Shown here: piece by piece, positions 36,694 to 44,886 of the stretch
Layout: each line of letters begins with the position of its first letter
Position numbering within the stretch: the stretch's first letter is position 1
Origin: Bin80 sp965215475
Lineage (GTDB): Bacteria > Bacteroidota > Rhodothermia > Rhodothermales > Bin80
DNA length: 64,000 nucleotides
Reading direction: 5' to 3'
Assembly (NCBI GenBank): GCA_965215475.1
Contig: OZ244061.1
Location: 2,604,001 to 2,668,000 of the forward strand
Position numbers and translations under genes: made by a program
Notes under the pieces: generated by a model
Database searches by the model: none
What the model was told of the DNA's origin: nothing
What the model saw: the letters and a program-made list of their open reading frames with translations, nothing else

Positions 36694-38070
36694 ATGAATT
36701 CAGTTACTCAAGCATTGGCATATTCGAAGGCAAAACAAGATCGTTTTATAGCGGAGCTGATGGATTTGCTACGCATTCCTTCCATTAGTACAGATCCCAG
36801 CTATTCTGATCAGGTTGCAAGAACTGCGGACTGGTTGGTTGATCACCTCAAAGGTATAGGGGTAGCGGATGCGGAGGCAATTCAGACAGATGGTCATCCG
36901 ATTGTAGTTGGAAATCTCACAGTTAATCCCGCGTACCCTACCGTTTTGGTGTATGGTCATTATGATGTGCAGCCGCCGGACCCGCTGGACCTTTGGACCT
37001 CACCTCCTTTTGACCCGGTCATTCAGGAAGGTGTGTTGTATGCGCGTGGAGCCTGTGATGATAAGGGACAGATGTTTATGCACTTAAAGGCTCTGGAGTG
37101 CTGGATGCAAACATCGGGTACGCCACCGGTGAACCTCAAGTTTATTCTCGAGGGGGAAGAAGAATCAGGTTCGGCAAGTCTCCCGGGTTTTATCAAAGCC
37201 CACAAAGAGGAATTGTCAGCAGATGTGGTACTGATTTCAGATTCAAGTCTTTTTGCACCAGGCATTCCTTCGATTACGTATGGGCTTCGAGGGATGACCT
37301 ATATGGAGATCACCTTGACAGGTCCAGATCGCGACCTACATTCGGGCACGTATGGAGGGGCAATTCATAATCCAATTCACGTGTTGGCGACCTTGATAGC
37401 TCAGATGCATGATCAGGATCACCGGATCACGATTGACGGCTTTTATGATCGTGTACGGTCACTTTCCGATGATGAGCGCCGTGCCATGTCTGCGTTGCCA
37501 TTTGATGCAGAGGCCTGGGCGCAAGAAGTAGGAGTCCATTCGCCGCGTACCGAGTCTGGTTTTTCCGTTTTGGAGGCCTCTACTTCTCGTCCGACTCTTG
37601 ATTGTAATGGAATCTGGGGTGGATATATTGCAGATGGTGCAAAAACGGTTCTTCCCTCCAAGGCCAGTGCAAAGATTTCTATGCGATTAGTACCTGACCA
37701 GGATCCAAATGAGATAGCAGAGTTCACACGGGCTTGGTTACAGGCACGTCTTCCAAAGTCTATGCAGCTGGAGTTTCAAGTGGTTCATGGTGCTCAGCCC
37801 GTACTGATTGATCGGCAGAGCGATGCAATGGCTGCGGCTTCGCGGGCTTTGGAGGAGGTATATGCCCGCCCGCCCTATTTCACTCGTATTGGAGGAAGCA
37901 TACCGGTGGTTGCTGATTTCAAACATGTATTGGGGTTGGATAGTGTATTAATGGGGTTTGGGTTGGATTCGGATGCGATCCATTCTCCGAACGAGCATTT
38001 TGGACTGGATCGATTCGCGGAGGGGATTGATGCAATTTTGCGATTTCATATCCACTATGCTTCAGGATAG
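36694..38070 (+). CDS. M20 family dipeptidase
   Basis: A metal-dependent (two Zn) aminoacyl-dipeptidase of the CNDP-like group, hydrolysing small peptides in the cytoplasm. 458 residues. VYGHYDVQPPDP (His/Asp ligands near 95-99), ARGACDDKGQ (bridging Asp near 127) and LEGEEESGS (catalytic Glu near 161) are present, along with the dimerisation lid and a C-terminal SIPVVADF..HSPNEHF (His ligand near 436). The frame is open back to 36655, but the first 13 codons fall in a dispersed mobile repeat, so the ATG at 36694 (MNSVTQALAYSKAKQ) is the better start. Intact and chromosomal in character within the island. Confidence 0.92.
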   Translation: MNSVTQALAYSKAKQDRFIAELMDLLRIPSISTDPSYSDQVARTADWLVDHLKGIGVADAEAIQTDGHPIVVGNLTVNPAYPTVLVYGHYDVQPPDPLDLWTSPPFDPVIQEGVLYARGACDDKGQMFMHLKALECWMQTSGTPPVNLKFILEGEEESGSASLPGFIKAHKEELSADVVLISDSSLFAPGIPSITYGLRGMTYMEITLTGPDRDLHSGTYGGAIHNPIHVLATLIAQMHDQDHRITIDGFYDRVRSLSDDERRAMSALPFDAEAWAQEVGVHSPRTESGFSVLEASTSRPTLDCNGIWGGYIADGAKTVLPSKASAKISMRLVPDQDPNEIAEFTRAWLQARLPKSMQLEFQVVHGAQPVLIDRQSDAMAAASRALEEVYARPPYFTRIGGSIPVVADFKHVLGLDSVLMGFGLDSDAIHSPNEHFGLDRFAEGIDAILRFHIHYASG

Positions 38071-38107
38071 GATCCGTGCAGGAGAGGGACAGTAGAAGAT
38101 CATCCAT

Positions 38108-38192
38108 GCCCGGGTGGCGGAATTGGTAGACGCGACGGACTCAAAATCCGTTGGCCGTTGAGGCTGTGTGGGTTCGAGTCCCACCCCGGGTA
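38108..38192 (+). tRNA. tRNA-Leu (anticodon CAA)
   Basis: 85 nt. Acceptor stem GCCCGGG pairs with CCCGGGT (one G-U), discriminator A. The D arm is GGCGGAATTGGTAGACGC and the anticodon loop CTCAAAA gives CAA, reading UUG. The long variable arm (TTGGCCGTTGAGGCTGTG region) is typical of Leu. The T arm GGGTTCGAGTCCC is standard. CCA is not encoded. Confidence 0.95.
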
Positions 38193-38518
38193 CAGGCGAT
38201 ATAGATGTCTATTTCTGCTTATTCGCGACCTATAATCAGGTCTCGGTCAGGGGAGGGGAACCTTGACCAACAGATTCAAGAGGTACACCGGGTGATTCAC
38301 CCGTATATAACGATTCCCGGTTCTGATACCATGACAGTCAATGAGATTCGTTTCGTATGCATCTTCGGTAGGTTTATGTAAAGAATGTGTCCACACACCA
38401 TAACAGTTCCCGAGCTTTTTGCAGCGTACGGTGAAAGATGACCGTGTTATTCGCTCAGCTACTAAGGAATCGGTATATTTCTCACTCTCTCCAACAAACC
38501 CAACCTCTCATCCTGTAC
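38193..38518. other. Intergenic stretch after the tRNA
   Basis: 326 bp with no recognised gene. A small inverted pair (CGGGTGATTCACCCG, around 38290-38304) could form a hairpin after the tRNA, but it lacks a T-run. It presumably includes the promoter of the downstream lipoprotein gene. Confidence 0.4.
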
Positions 38519-39769
38519 ATGTCGATCCGATTTTCATTCGTTCTGCTAGTTGGATTGCTCGTTGTACTTAATGGTTGCATACCTTCCGAAAACAAATCGC
38601 ACTCTCTGAACACAGCGACGGATACTCCAATTTCGTTTGAAAGCATTGCCTCGCCCGCTGGGCCTGGAAGTAGTACACCCACAGTCCACACCACCAGTGA
38701 AGGGGCGGTACTACTAAGTTGGGTGGAGCCCCACGCAGAAGGTGGGCATCGTTTACGTTTCTCACAACTGGAATCTGACGCATGGTCAGAGCCGAAAACG
38801 ATTGCGCAAGGGGAGGATTGGTTTGTTAATTGGGCGGATTTTCCCTCACTAATTTCGCTTGATGACGGTACGCTTGCGGCACATTATTTGGTGAAGAGTG
38901 CAGAAGCAACGTTTGCTTACGACATTCATGTCACTCAATCTCTTGATGGCGGCCAAACGTGGAGTTCATCTGTCGTTCCTCATACGGATGGCACGCAGAC
39001 AGAACACGGCTTCGTTTCGATGCTCCCTTCGGGAGACGGTCGACTCTTTGCTGCATGGCTCGATGGACGTAACACTGGGGGAGGTCACGGATCACAGGGA
39101 GCAATGACACTGCGATCGGCTCTATTGGACCATGCCGGTATGCTCCACGATGAAACGCTACTGGATGAACGTATTTGTGAGTGTTGCCATACTTCGGCAG
39201 CTCGCACATCCAATGGGATTATTATAGCCTACAGAGATCGGTCAGACGAAGAAATACGTGACATTTCGGTGGTCAGATGGCAGCATGGCATGTGGTCTGC
39301 CCCTCAAACCGTGTACAAGGATGAGTGGCATATCTTGGGATGTCCTGTTAACGGTCCGGCTGTAGCAGCGGCTGGAGATCAGGTCGTTCTTGCTTGGTTT
39401 ACCGCCGCCCAAGACATACCTCGCATTCAATTGAGTTTCTCCACTGACGAAGGGCAATCGTTCGGCGTTCCTGTTCAGGTTGACGATGGCTTCCCTTTTG
39501 GGCGTCTCGACGCGATGTTATTGCAGGATGGATCAGGGCTGGTCAGTTGGGTAGAAAAAAAAGATGGGGGTGCAGAGATTCGTGTGCGCCGTGTTTACCC
39601 TGACGGTACATTGGATCAATCTTCGGTGGTGGCGACCACTTCGGCGATACGGGCCAGCGGTTTTCCTCGTATGACCAGAAGTGGCAACACGGTTTACATC
39701 ACTTGGACCGAAGTTGGAGAGTCTTTGTCTATCCGCACTTCCGTTGCAATGCTTTCGGCGGGGCTATAG
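38519..39769 (+). CDS. Sialidase-fold (BNR-repeat) lipoprotein
   Basis: 416 residues from the ATG at 38519; the signal peptide FVLLVGLLVVLNGC has a lipobox. The rest shows repeated beta-propeller blades with Asp-box-like SLDGGQTWSS, STDEGQSFG and related strands, so a six-bladed sialidase/BNR fold is likely. A conserved-looking cysteine cluster, ICECCHTSAAR near residues 218-228, and GCPVNGP near 270 mark a subgroup of secreted exo-sialidase-like proteins; true glycosidase activity is not shown. An ATG at 38438 would bury the signal peptide, so it is rejected. Confidence 0.75.
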   Translation: MSIRFSFVLLVGLLVVLNGCIPSENKSHSLNTATDTPISFESIASPAGPGSSTPTVHTTSEGAVLLSWVEPHAEGGHRLRFSQLESDAWSEPKTIAQGEDWFVNWADFPSLISLDDGTLAAHYLVKSAEATFAYDIHVTQSLDGGQTWSSSVVPHTDGTQTEHGFVSMLPSGDGRLFAAWLDGRNTGGGHGSQGAMTLRSALLDHAGMLHDETLLDERICECCHTSAARTSNGIIIAYRDRSDEEIRDISVVRWQHGMWSAPQTVYKDEWHILGCPVNGPAVAAAGDQVVLAWFTAAQDIPRIQLSFSTDEGQSFGVPVQVDDGFPFGRLDAMLLQDGSGLVSWVEKKDGGAEIRVRRVYPDGTLDQSSVVATTSAIRASGFPRMTRSGNTVYITWTEVGESLSIRTSVAMLSAGL

Positions 39770-40284
39770 CGATCGTCATATCCTATCCGCAGGGTTTTAT
39801 CTAACGACATAAGTTTTTAACATCAGCGACAAAACTTTTTATGGTTGACGGCAGGTTACCCGGGCATAGGCACATTTCTTTCAGACCTGCCGGTCCCGAA
39901 TAGTGGGTGTCGGTCATCGCTCCATGGTATACCTAGCGCCGATGATCTTTTCAGGAGTATTCAGATTAGTTTCCTGGGGTTGATCTATCAGGGTAGGGGG
40001 CTCTATACCCTTTCCACACTCTTTGGGCGGACTATTCACCTGCTTGGGCGTACCGCTATTCGCTAATTTTCCCTTTAGGCTTGTCTCTCGCATATTCATC
40101 AACAAGCATGTGTGCATTGACGGAATAGGAATACCATAGGATCCATCCGCCTGTTCATCAATGATTCCTTTCCCAAGTGCGGCATCAAAGAGTTTGTTTG
40201 CTTCTTCCGTGTGCCACGTAAATATATTAGGAGGTAAGCTAGCCCTATCTTATGACGGATATCTGACCTGACATAACCTAATTT
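39770..40284. other. Degraded sequence, no intact gene
   Basis: About 500 bp between the lipoprotein and a DUF4338-transposase remnant. The segment 40235-40275 (minus) resembles 40920-40962 (plus) as an inverted ~40-bp repeat, and both read SDIRHK in translation. Otherwise nothing recognised. Confidence 0.35.
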
Positions 40285-40874
40285 GGCCAAATTTGTACAG
40301 TTGACCATCGGACGAACTAAAAAACGGCTAAGTCCCATGACATTCTGCAGATGGGTCTGACGTTGAGCCTCAGACCATCCCATCCATTGATCACGCGCGG
40401 CTAAATACAATGCGGAAGCTGAAAACCCAATCGCGCCAAGATATCCGTGATCACTTGAAATAAGATATTTCTTCTGGTGGACCCGCAAACTTGGTCACGC
40501 CAATCGGATGCTCATCATGAATCAGCGTATTCCATAGAACCAAATCATCCGATGCGATCAAGCCGAAGCCCTTTCATCGCGTCAAGATGATTGGGGACCT
40601 CCGTTGGACGGGGAACCGGTTCAGAGAGAATGCGTGCATTGGAATGGTTCGGGCGAGGTTGGGTTGTGGGAAGTTGGATATGTTGTGCTTTGTCCAAGAT
40701 TCTCAATGCACTGAGACAACTACCCGCCTGCAGTTGCTTGTTCGCATTACGGAAATCAAACGCCTCGCATACATGTCGAGCAAGATCGGTCCGACCAGCC
40801 GACGGATGACCATCTAAAATCGCCTTCAGACGAGGTAAATCAGAGCGTAATTGGGATAGTATAGAAGTCTTCAT
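40285..40874 (-). pseudogene. DUF4338 (DruA-like) transposase N-terminal remnant
   Basis: The first part (40545-40874) reads MKTSILSQLRSDLPRLKAIL...ARHVCEAFDF...GSCLSALRILDKA; after a frame change (40285-40488) it reads SSDHGYLGAIGFSASALYLA...RDQWMGWSEAQRQTHLQNV...SRFLVRPMVNCTNLA. These are the N-terminal and core DUF4338 signatures. The C-terminal transposase half is missing. It is the inverted partner of the longer remnant at 42060-44071. Confidence 0.7.
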
Positions 40875-41109
40875 AAGATCATTCGTGATGAGTGAAAAAT
40901 TCTATGATACAAAAAAATTAGCCAATGTCAAGTCTGATATTCGTCACAAGGTAGGCATAGCCGACGAACATGTTATGACTGTATAAGGGATGGAGGTAGG
41001 TCCTTCACCATCGCCGTATAGGCGGGGATGGTAAATCACCCACAGCTTTGACATTCAAGCGATGTCGTGGTGAGCATGCTGGGAAAAGGTAGGGTTAGAA
41101 ACCGATCAG

Positions 41110-41490
41110 GTGTGGATCGTAGAGTCAAATGTGAATGAACCATGGATGACGTGTTGAAAAGAATTAGACGAGAGTCAAAACCAAGGTAGGGAAGAAATCT
41201 TGGGGCAAGGTTGGCGGGAACCTGCTTACTGGCCTCCGGCATATAGATGGCGAGACTTTGATTTGGGCCCTTCTATGGAACGTGGGAACCTGTCGGGATA
41301 ATGCAAAGAGAGCGTATCCAGCGGGCCGTACCCGTAAGATACGGAGTACCAATGTATCCCACAGGGGCGGATCCCCTCGTAGGAGTGATCAAGTTTCTGT
41401 AATGGAGAAGGGGGGTGACTCATGCAGCAGGATGCAAAGAAGCAACCGAGACTTCGGAGCAAAACGCAAAGCCGTTTTCGGTGACCGTCC
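41110..41490 (+). mobile_element. Group II intron 5' fragment (copy 1)
   Basis: Starts GTGTG (41110-41114), the usual group II 5' end. It continues with domain I-like sequence (ACCATGGATGACGTGTTGAA..GAGAGTCAAAACC..GGTAGG) and later segments typical of such introns (GTACCCGTAAGATACGGAGT, CACAGGGGCGGATCCCCTCG). It then opens a short reading frame, GVTHAAGCKEATETSEQNAK-PFSVTVP, like the start of an intron reverse transcriptase/maturase, which stops at once. The rest of the intron is gone. The identification rests on recognition only; no folding was done. Confidence 0.5.
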
Positions 41491-41578
41491 CATAATATTT
41501 GCCCAAAGGAGCGCATCACTCCGTAGTGCGATGGGGAATAGGGCCATTCATCTACTGATGGCCTCTTCCAACAAACAA

Positions 41579-41863
41579 TCAGCCACCATTATTGAAGAAA
41601 TTGAAGGCCAACAGCAGAGAAAATCCGACTCCCATAACCCAAAGCAACACGTTATACTTGGTATCTTGGGATTTCAGTCTTTCATTCAGCACATCCGTGA
41701 GTGCTTTCATGGACTCCATCTGCACATCCTTGAATGCTTTTATCTCGGTTGCAAAATTTGTAGTCGGCATTTCTTTCTGAATTTCTATAAGTTCAACGGT
41801 TTCGGCTTCAGTTAACTCTCCCGAAAGCAACTTCCGTGTCAGCACAAAAGCACGTATAGTCAA
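41579..41863 (-). CDS. Small coiled-coil protein with C-terminal membrane anchor (paralogue)
   Basis: 94 residues: a helical region (ELTEAETVELIEIQKEMPTT, then IKAFKDVQMESMKALTDVLN) followed by one membrane helix (VLLWVMGVGFSLLLAFNFF). It shares the KYN-x-L junction and layout with 25980-26360, but without the 11-residue repeats. Function unknown; inserted between mobile-element remnants. Confidence 0.6.
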   Translation of the reverse strand: MTIRAFVLTRKLLSGELTEAETVELIEIQKEMPTTNFATEIKAFKDVQMESMKALTDVLNERLKSQDTKYNVLLWVMGVGFSLLLAFNFFNNGG

Positions 41864-41884
41864 GTTTTCGACAGGGGTTGATCC

Positions 41885-42019
41885 ATGACTCCAGCTAAAC
41901 AGTTTTTGGGTTTGATGGTTCCGACATTAGCAGCGGTGTTTGTCTCTTTACCTTTTGCGTGCCAACTCTACCTTGTAGTTAATAATATAATTCAACAATA
42001 TTTTATTGCTTATTCCTGA
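41885..42019 (+). CDS. Possible small membrane peptide
   Basis: 44 residues beginning MTPAKQFLGLMVPTLAAVFV, with one clear membrane helix, divergent from the coiled-coil gene at 41579-41863 (22 bp apart). No family is known and the ribosome site is weak, so it may be chance. Confidence 0.25.
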   Translation: MTPAKQFLGLMVPTLAAVFVSLPFACQLYLVVNNIIQQYFIAYS

Positions 42020-42059
42020 ACCATCCTCGTCCATAATCTGTCAAAGATGCATGTACAGC

Positions 42060-44071
42060 AACCTATTTTAGCCACTCTTCGGATTTTATCGGAGATGGTC
42101 ACTCCAATCAGGATAAGAGTCGTCAGGTGCTTGGAAAGCTGATCTGCACAAAGTTCAAGTTTTTGAATCCCCAAGGACAACCTCGTATTTCCAGTTGTAG
42201 GCAGGCATTATATATTCTGGAGGAAGAAGGTCATGTTTCGCTTCCAAAGCCATAAACGGCTTTGTTTGTTCTCGTCTACCGGATGAATGCGTTCCCACGG
42301 ATGTGGGCCAGAGTCAGGATTTGGAGATCCTTTTGGTTACGGGTTTGTGCGATCTAGAACACGCTCCTTGCTCAGGGGGCAATTACCTTTGCAGGTGCAG
42401 TAGGAGTTCCTCGGGGTATCTGGGGGGCGTGGGCTTTTCCGCCGCGGCATTGCATCCGAAGGCACGGAATGACTGGATGGGACGATCATACCCGCATGCA
42501 AAACTTGTATCGGGTCGTGGACTTGAGTCGTTTTTTGATCTGCCCAGAGGTGTGTTGCAAGAATTTGGCGAGTTCCATTCGGCCCGGTCTGCGTATGCCC
42601 CCTATGTGGTGGAAACATTTATGGGCCCGGACTACGATGGAACTTGTTTTCGGGCGGTGGGATTTCATGATCGTGGGCGCACCAAAGGACAGAGACGACA
42701 CGTGTCCGCAGAGGATGCGCTCAAGTCCAAGAAAAATATTCGCGCAGGAATGGGATTCAACTTGGCGGACGCACTTGGGGGGCTGTGGACATGTGTCCAC
42801 GACTGGAGCCAAGGCCGAGCTTGGGGATCGTTGTCGCACGGCCCGCTTGGTTGAAAATGCCCGTCTAATGGCCTCCGCCAAGCGCGATTCTGCTACGATT
42901 CAGGGATACTCTGGATTCTTTGCAAAGGTGGATGAACTCGGCCTCTCCAAGGAGGATCTTCATGCCCCACACTTGCAACGAGCGAATGCGAACGTAGGAG
43001 ACGGTCCTGTTTTATCCAGGATGGGGCCAACCTCTCGTTCACGACCCGAACCCATACCGAGGAGGTCGTTGGAGAAAATCAAACCAGTGCCAAAGCCTAC
43101 GGGATTCATCTGCATGCAACGATTGTCGTGAGTACAGAGGAAGGGCTCCCGTTGGGAATGCCCCTATGGGAACAGGCCCCGAAAACGCAGACCTATCTGG
43201 ATTGCATGCCATTGAAGAGGCCAGCGAGACATGACCACGCAAAACCCACTCCATTTGTGTGATACCGAGAGGCCGATACGTTTGAGATTTTGAGCGAACA
43301 GCACGCCTTAACGCGAATCGAGATCCTGGTTCGCGCAAAACATGACCGTGTACTGGACAAACCCAACTCTTCCAGACCATGCGGAAAGGGACTCCTGCCG
43401 GGGTGGTCGAGTTGAAGGTGGAGGAATGAAGCCGTCGGATAAAATCGGGGCGTGTACCCAGTGAAGGTCGTCCAGGCCGAAATGCACGGATAGAGATTCA
43501 CTTTCGGAAAGGAATGCTCCCCAAGCCCCGATGCCCGTTTGGGGCATTCATCTCCGCGAACTCCATCCGCCAGAACAGGCAAAGCGAATTGATTGGTATC
43601 GGTTGACCACGCAAGAAGTCACGAATCTGGAAGGAGCGCAACAGATGATGAATTACGATAAACTACACTGGCGAGATCCCTTTCGGGTGCTCAAACGTGG
43701 TTGTATAGGCGAAAAGCTGCGGTTTCAAAAACCAGAGGCCTTGCATCGGGTCCTTACGATGTACATGGTGATTATTTGGCGGATCATGTTGATGACCCTC
43801 ATGGCAGGAGACGTGGAGAGGAACGTATTTTTCAGGGACTCCGAAGCCAAGATGCTTCAGGTCTATGCGAAGAGTTACCGACTTCCTGTCCCCACGAACG
43901 TATCTTCTGCGATCCGGATGGTGGCCATGATGGGGGGCTACATGAATCGCAAATACGATCCCCCACCCGGCCATGCCCTCATGTGGTGAGGCTATTCAAG
44001 TTTGCAGATCCGCGCCGTGGCGGTCGAGAAATTGGAAGCGGTTGGGGAACTGGTCAAGCCCCCGTCCATGT
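42060..44071 (+). pseudogene. DUF4338 (DruA-like) plus Tn5-type transposase, heavily degraded
   Basis: The plus strand, in changing frames, gives the DUF4338 part (ICTKFKFLNPQGQPRISSCR, SSGYLGGVGFSAAALHPKAR, VVDLSRFLICPEVC, VVETFMGPDYDGTCFRAVGF). It then gives the IS4/Tn5-like transposase (RDSATIQGYSGFFAKVDELG; a TEGVPLG-type segment; WRDPFRVLKRGCIGEKLRFQ; LTMYMVIIWRIMLMTLMAGD; MVAMMGGYMNRKYDPPPGHA). At least five frame changes or stops are present. The fusion is a known transposase type; it must not be read as a Druantia DruA gene. Confidence 0.8.
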
Positions 44072-44224
44072 AGATCCTTTGTATCGAAGGATCCTTTTCC
44101 ATGGCCAGGGAACCGGAACGTGAGCGGCAAATCATGAGAATTGTGAGCAGGATGGATCATCGGCATTCATCTTACATTGTTAAATCATATTTATGACTAC
44201 AGGGCAGGGATAGAACTCTATACG

Positions 44225-44385
44225 GTGTGAATCAAAGAGTTGAACGCAAGTGAACCATGGATGACGTGTCGAAACCACGTAGATGAGAGCCAAAACTGAG
44301 GTAGAGGAGTAATCTTGGGGCGAGGTTGGCGAGCACCCGTTTACGGGCCTACGGCCGGCAGGACGGTTCTGGTTGAATGATACAG
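44225..44385 (+). mobile_element. Group II intron 5' fragment (copy 2)
   Basis: Begins GTGTG (44225-44229) and aligns with the first ~140 bp of the copy at 41110 at roughly 80% (ACCATGGATGACGTGTCGAA, GAGAGCCAAAACTGAGGTAG, CTTGGGGCGAGGTTGGCGAG). It is cut off before the later domains and lies ~230 bp upstream of FN3 gene B. Confidence 0.45.
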
Positions 44386-44518
44386 CCGCGCTGAATTTCA
44401 TCTGATTTTAAGCTAGTGGCAGGAACTTGGATTTTTTTTTGTACCTTAACGTGTATTGATCTAAACTAACCAATCGTATTCATTCTCGTGAATACTAGAC
44501 GAATCCTGAACGATGCTA

Positions 44519-44534
44519 CCCCCCCCCCCCCCCC
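44519..44534 (+). repeat. C16 homopolymer upstream of FN3 gene B
   Basis: Sixteen C, 86 bp before the ATG at 44621. It lies in the presumed promoter/leader, where length changes could alter transcription. A tiny frame starting at 44513 also runs through it. Confidence 0.85.
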
Positions 44535-44620
44535 GATTTTTTAACAGGCAGGCCTGAAAACTCTTCCATTTTCGTTAACATATGTGACCGAATAACGAAA
44601 AAATTTAATCGCCCAACATA

Positions 44621-44791
44621 ATGATACGGGTATTTCTCATCTCTATTCATACCGCAGTTTTTGTATTAGCGATGCTCTCTGGTGTAGGTAATGGTTTTAT
44701 CTATACCGATACCGAAGCCAGCGATCGCTTGGATACGGATATGTACGTTCACCGAATAGATTTTGAAAATCCCCCCCCCCTATTTTTATAA
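44621..44791 (+). CDS. Signal-peptide ORF of FN3 protein B (5' part of a split gene)
   Basis: ATG at 44621; MIRVFLISIHTAVFVLAMLS and following GVGNG form a signal peptide. The short mature part ends DFENPPP, the frame enters the C10 tract (44771-44780) and stops at TAA 44789-44791. In the body frame the same DNA continues IFIKIVSRESLDGGIPTD...RTAWVEEEPATAIVS into the FN3 domains with no stop. One extra C gives NPPPPIF. The arrangement is the same as in FN3 gene A. Confidence 0.75.
   Translation: MIRVFLISIHTAVFVLAMLSGVGNGFIYTDTEASDRLDTDMYVHRIDFENPPPLFL
44771..44780 (+). repeat. C10 homopolymer at the frame junction of FN3 gene B
   Basis: Ten C preceded by AAT and followed by TATTTTTATAA. Signal and body frames differ by one base; n = 8 or 11 joins them, as in gene A. 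Confidence 0.9.
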
Positions 44792-44886
44792 AAATAGTCT
44801 CCCGGGAATCCTTAGATGGAGGGATTCCCACCGATTCATTACACCTGCGAACCGCATGGGTTGAGGAGGAACCCGCTACTGCTATA

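Noticed and set aside
38108..38192. tRNA-Leu as attachment site of an integrated element
   Set aside because: No integrase gene and no second copy of the tRNA 3' end were seen in the window.
39166..39200. c-type cytochrome call from CxxCH
   Set aside because: The rest of the protein is a beta-propeller; a single letter match is insufficient.
40285..40874. DUF4338 sequence read as a Druantia DruA gene
   Set aside because: The longer sibling at 42060-44071 continues into a Tn5-type transposase, and both are broken; no druB-druD genes lie nearby.
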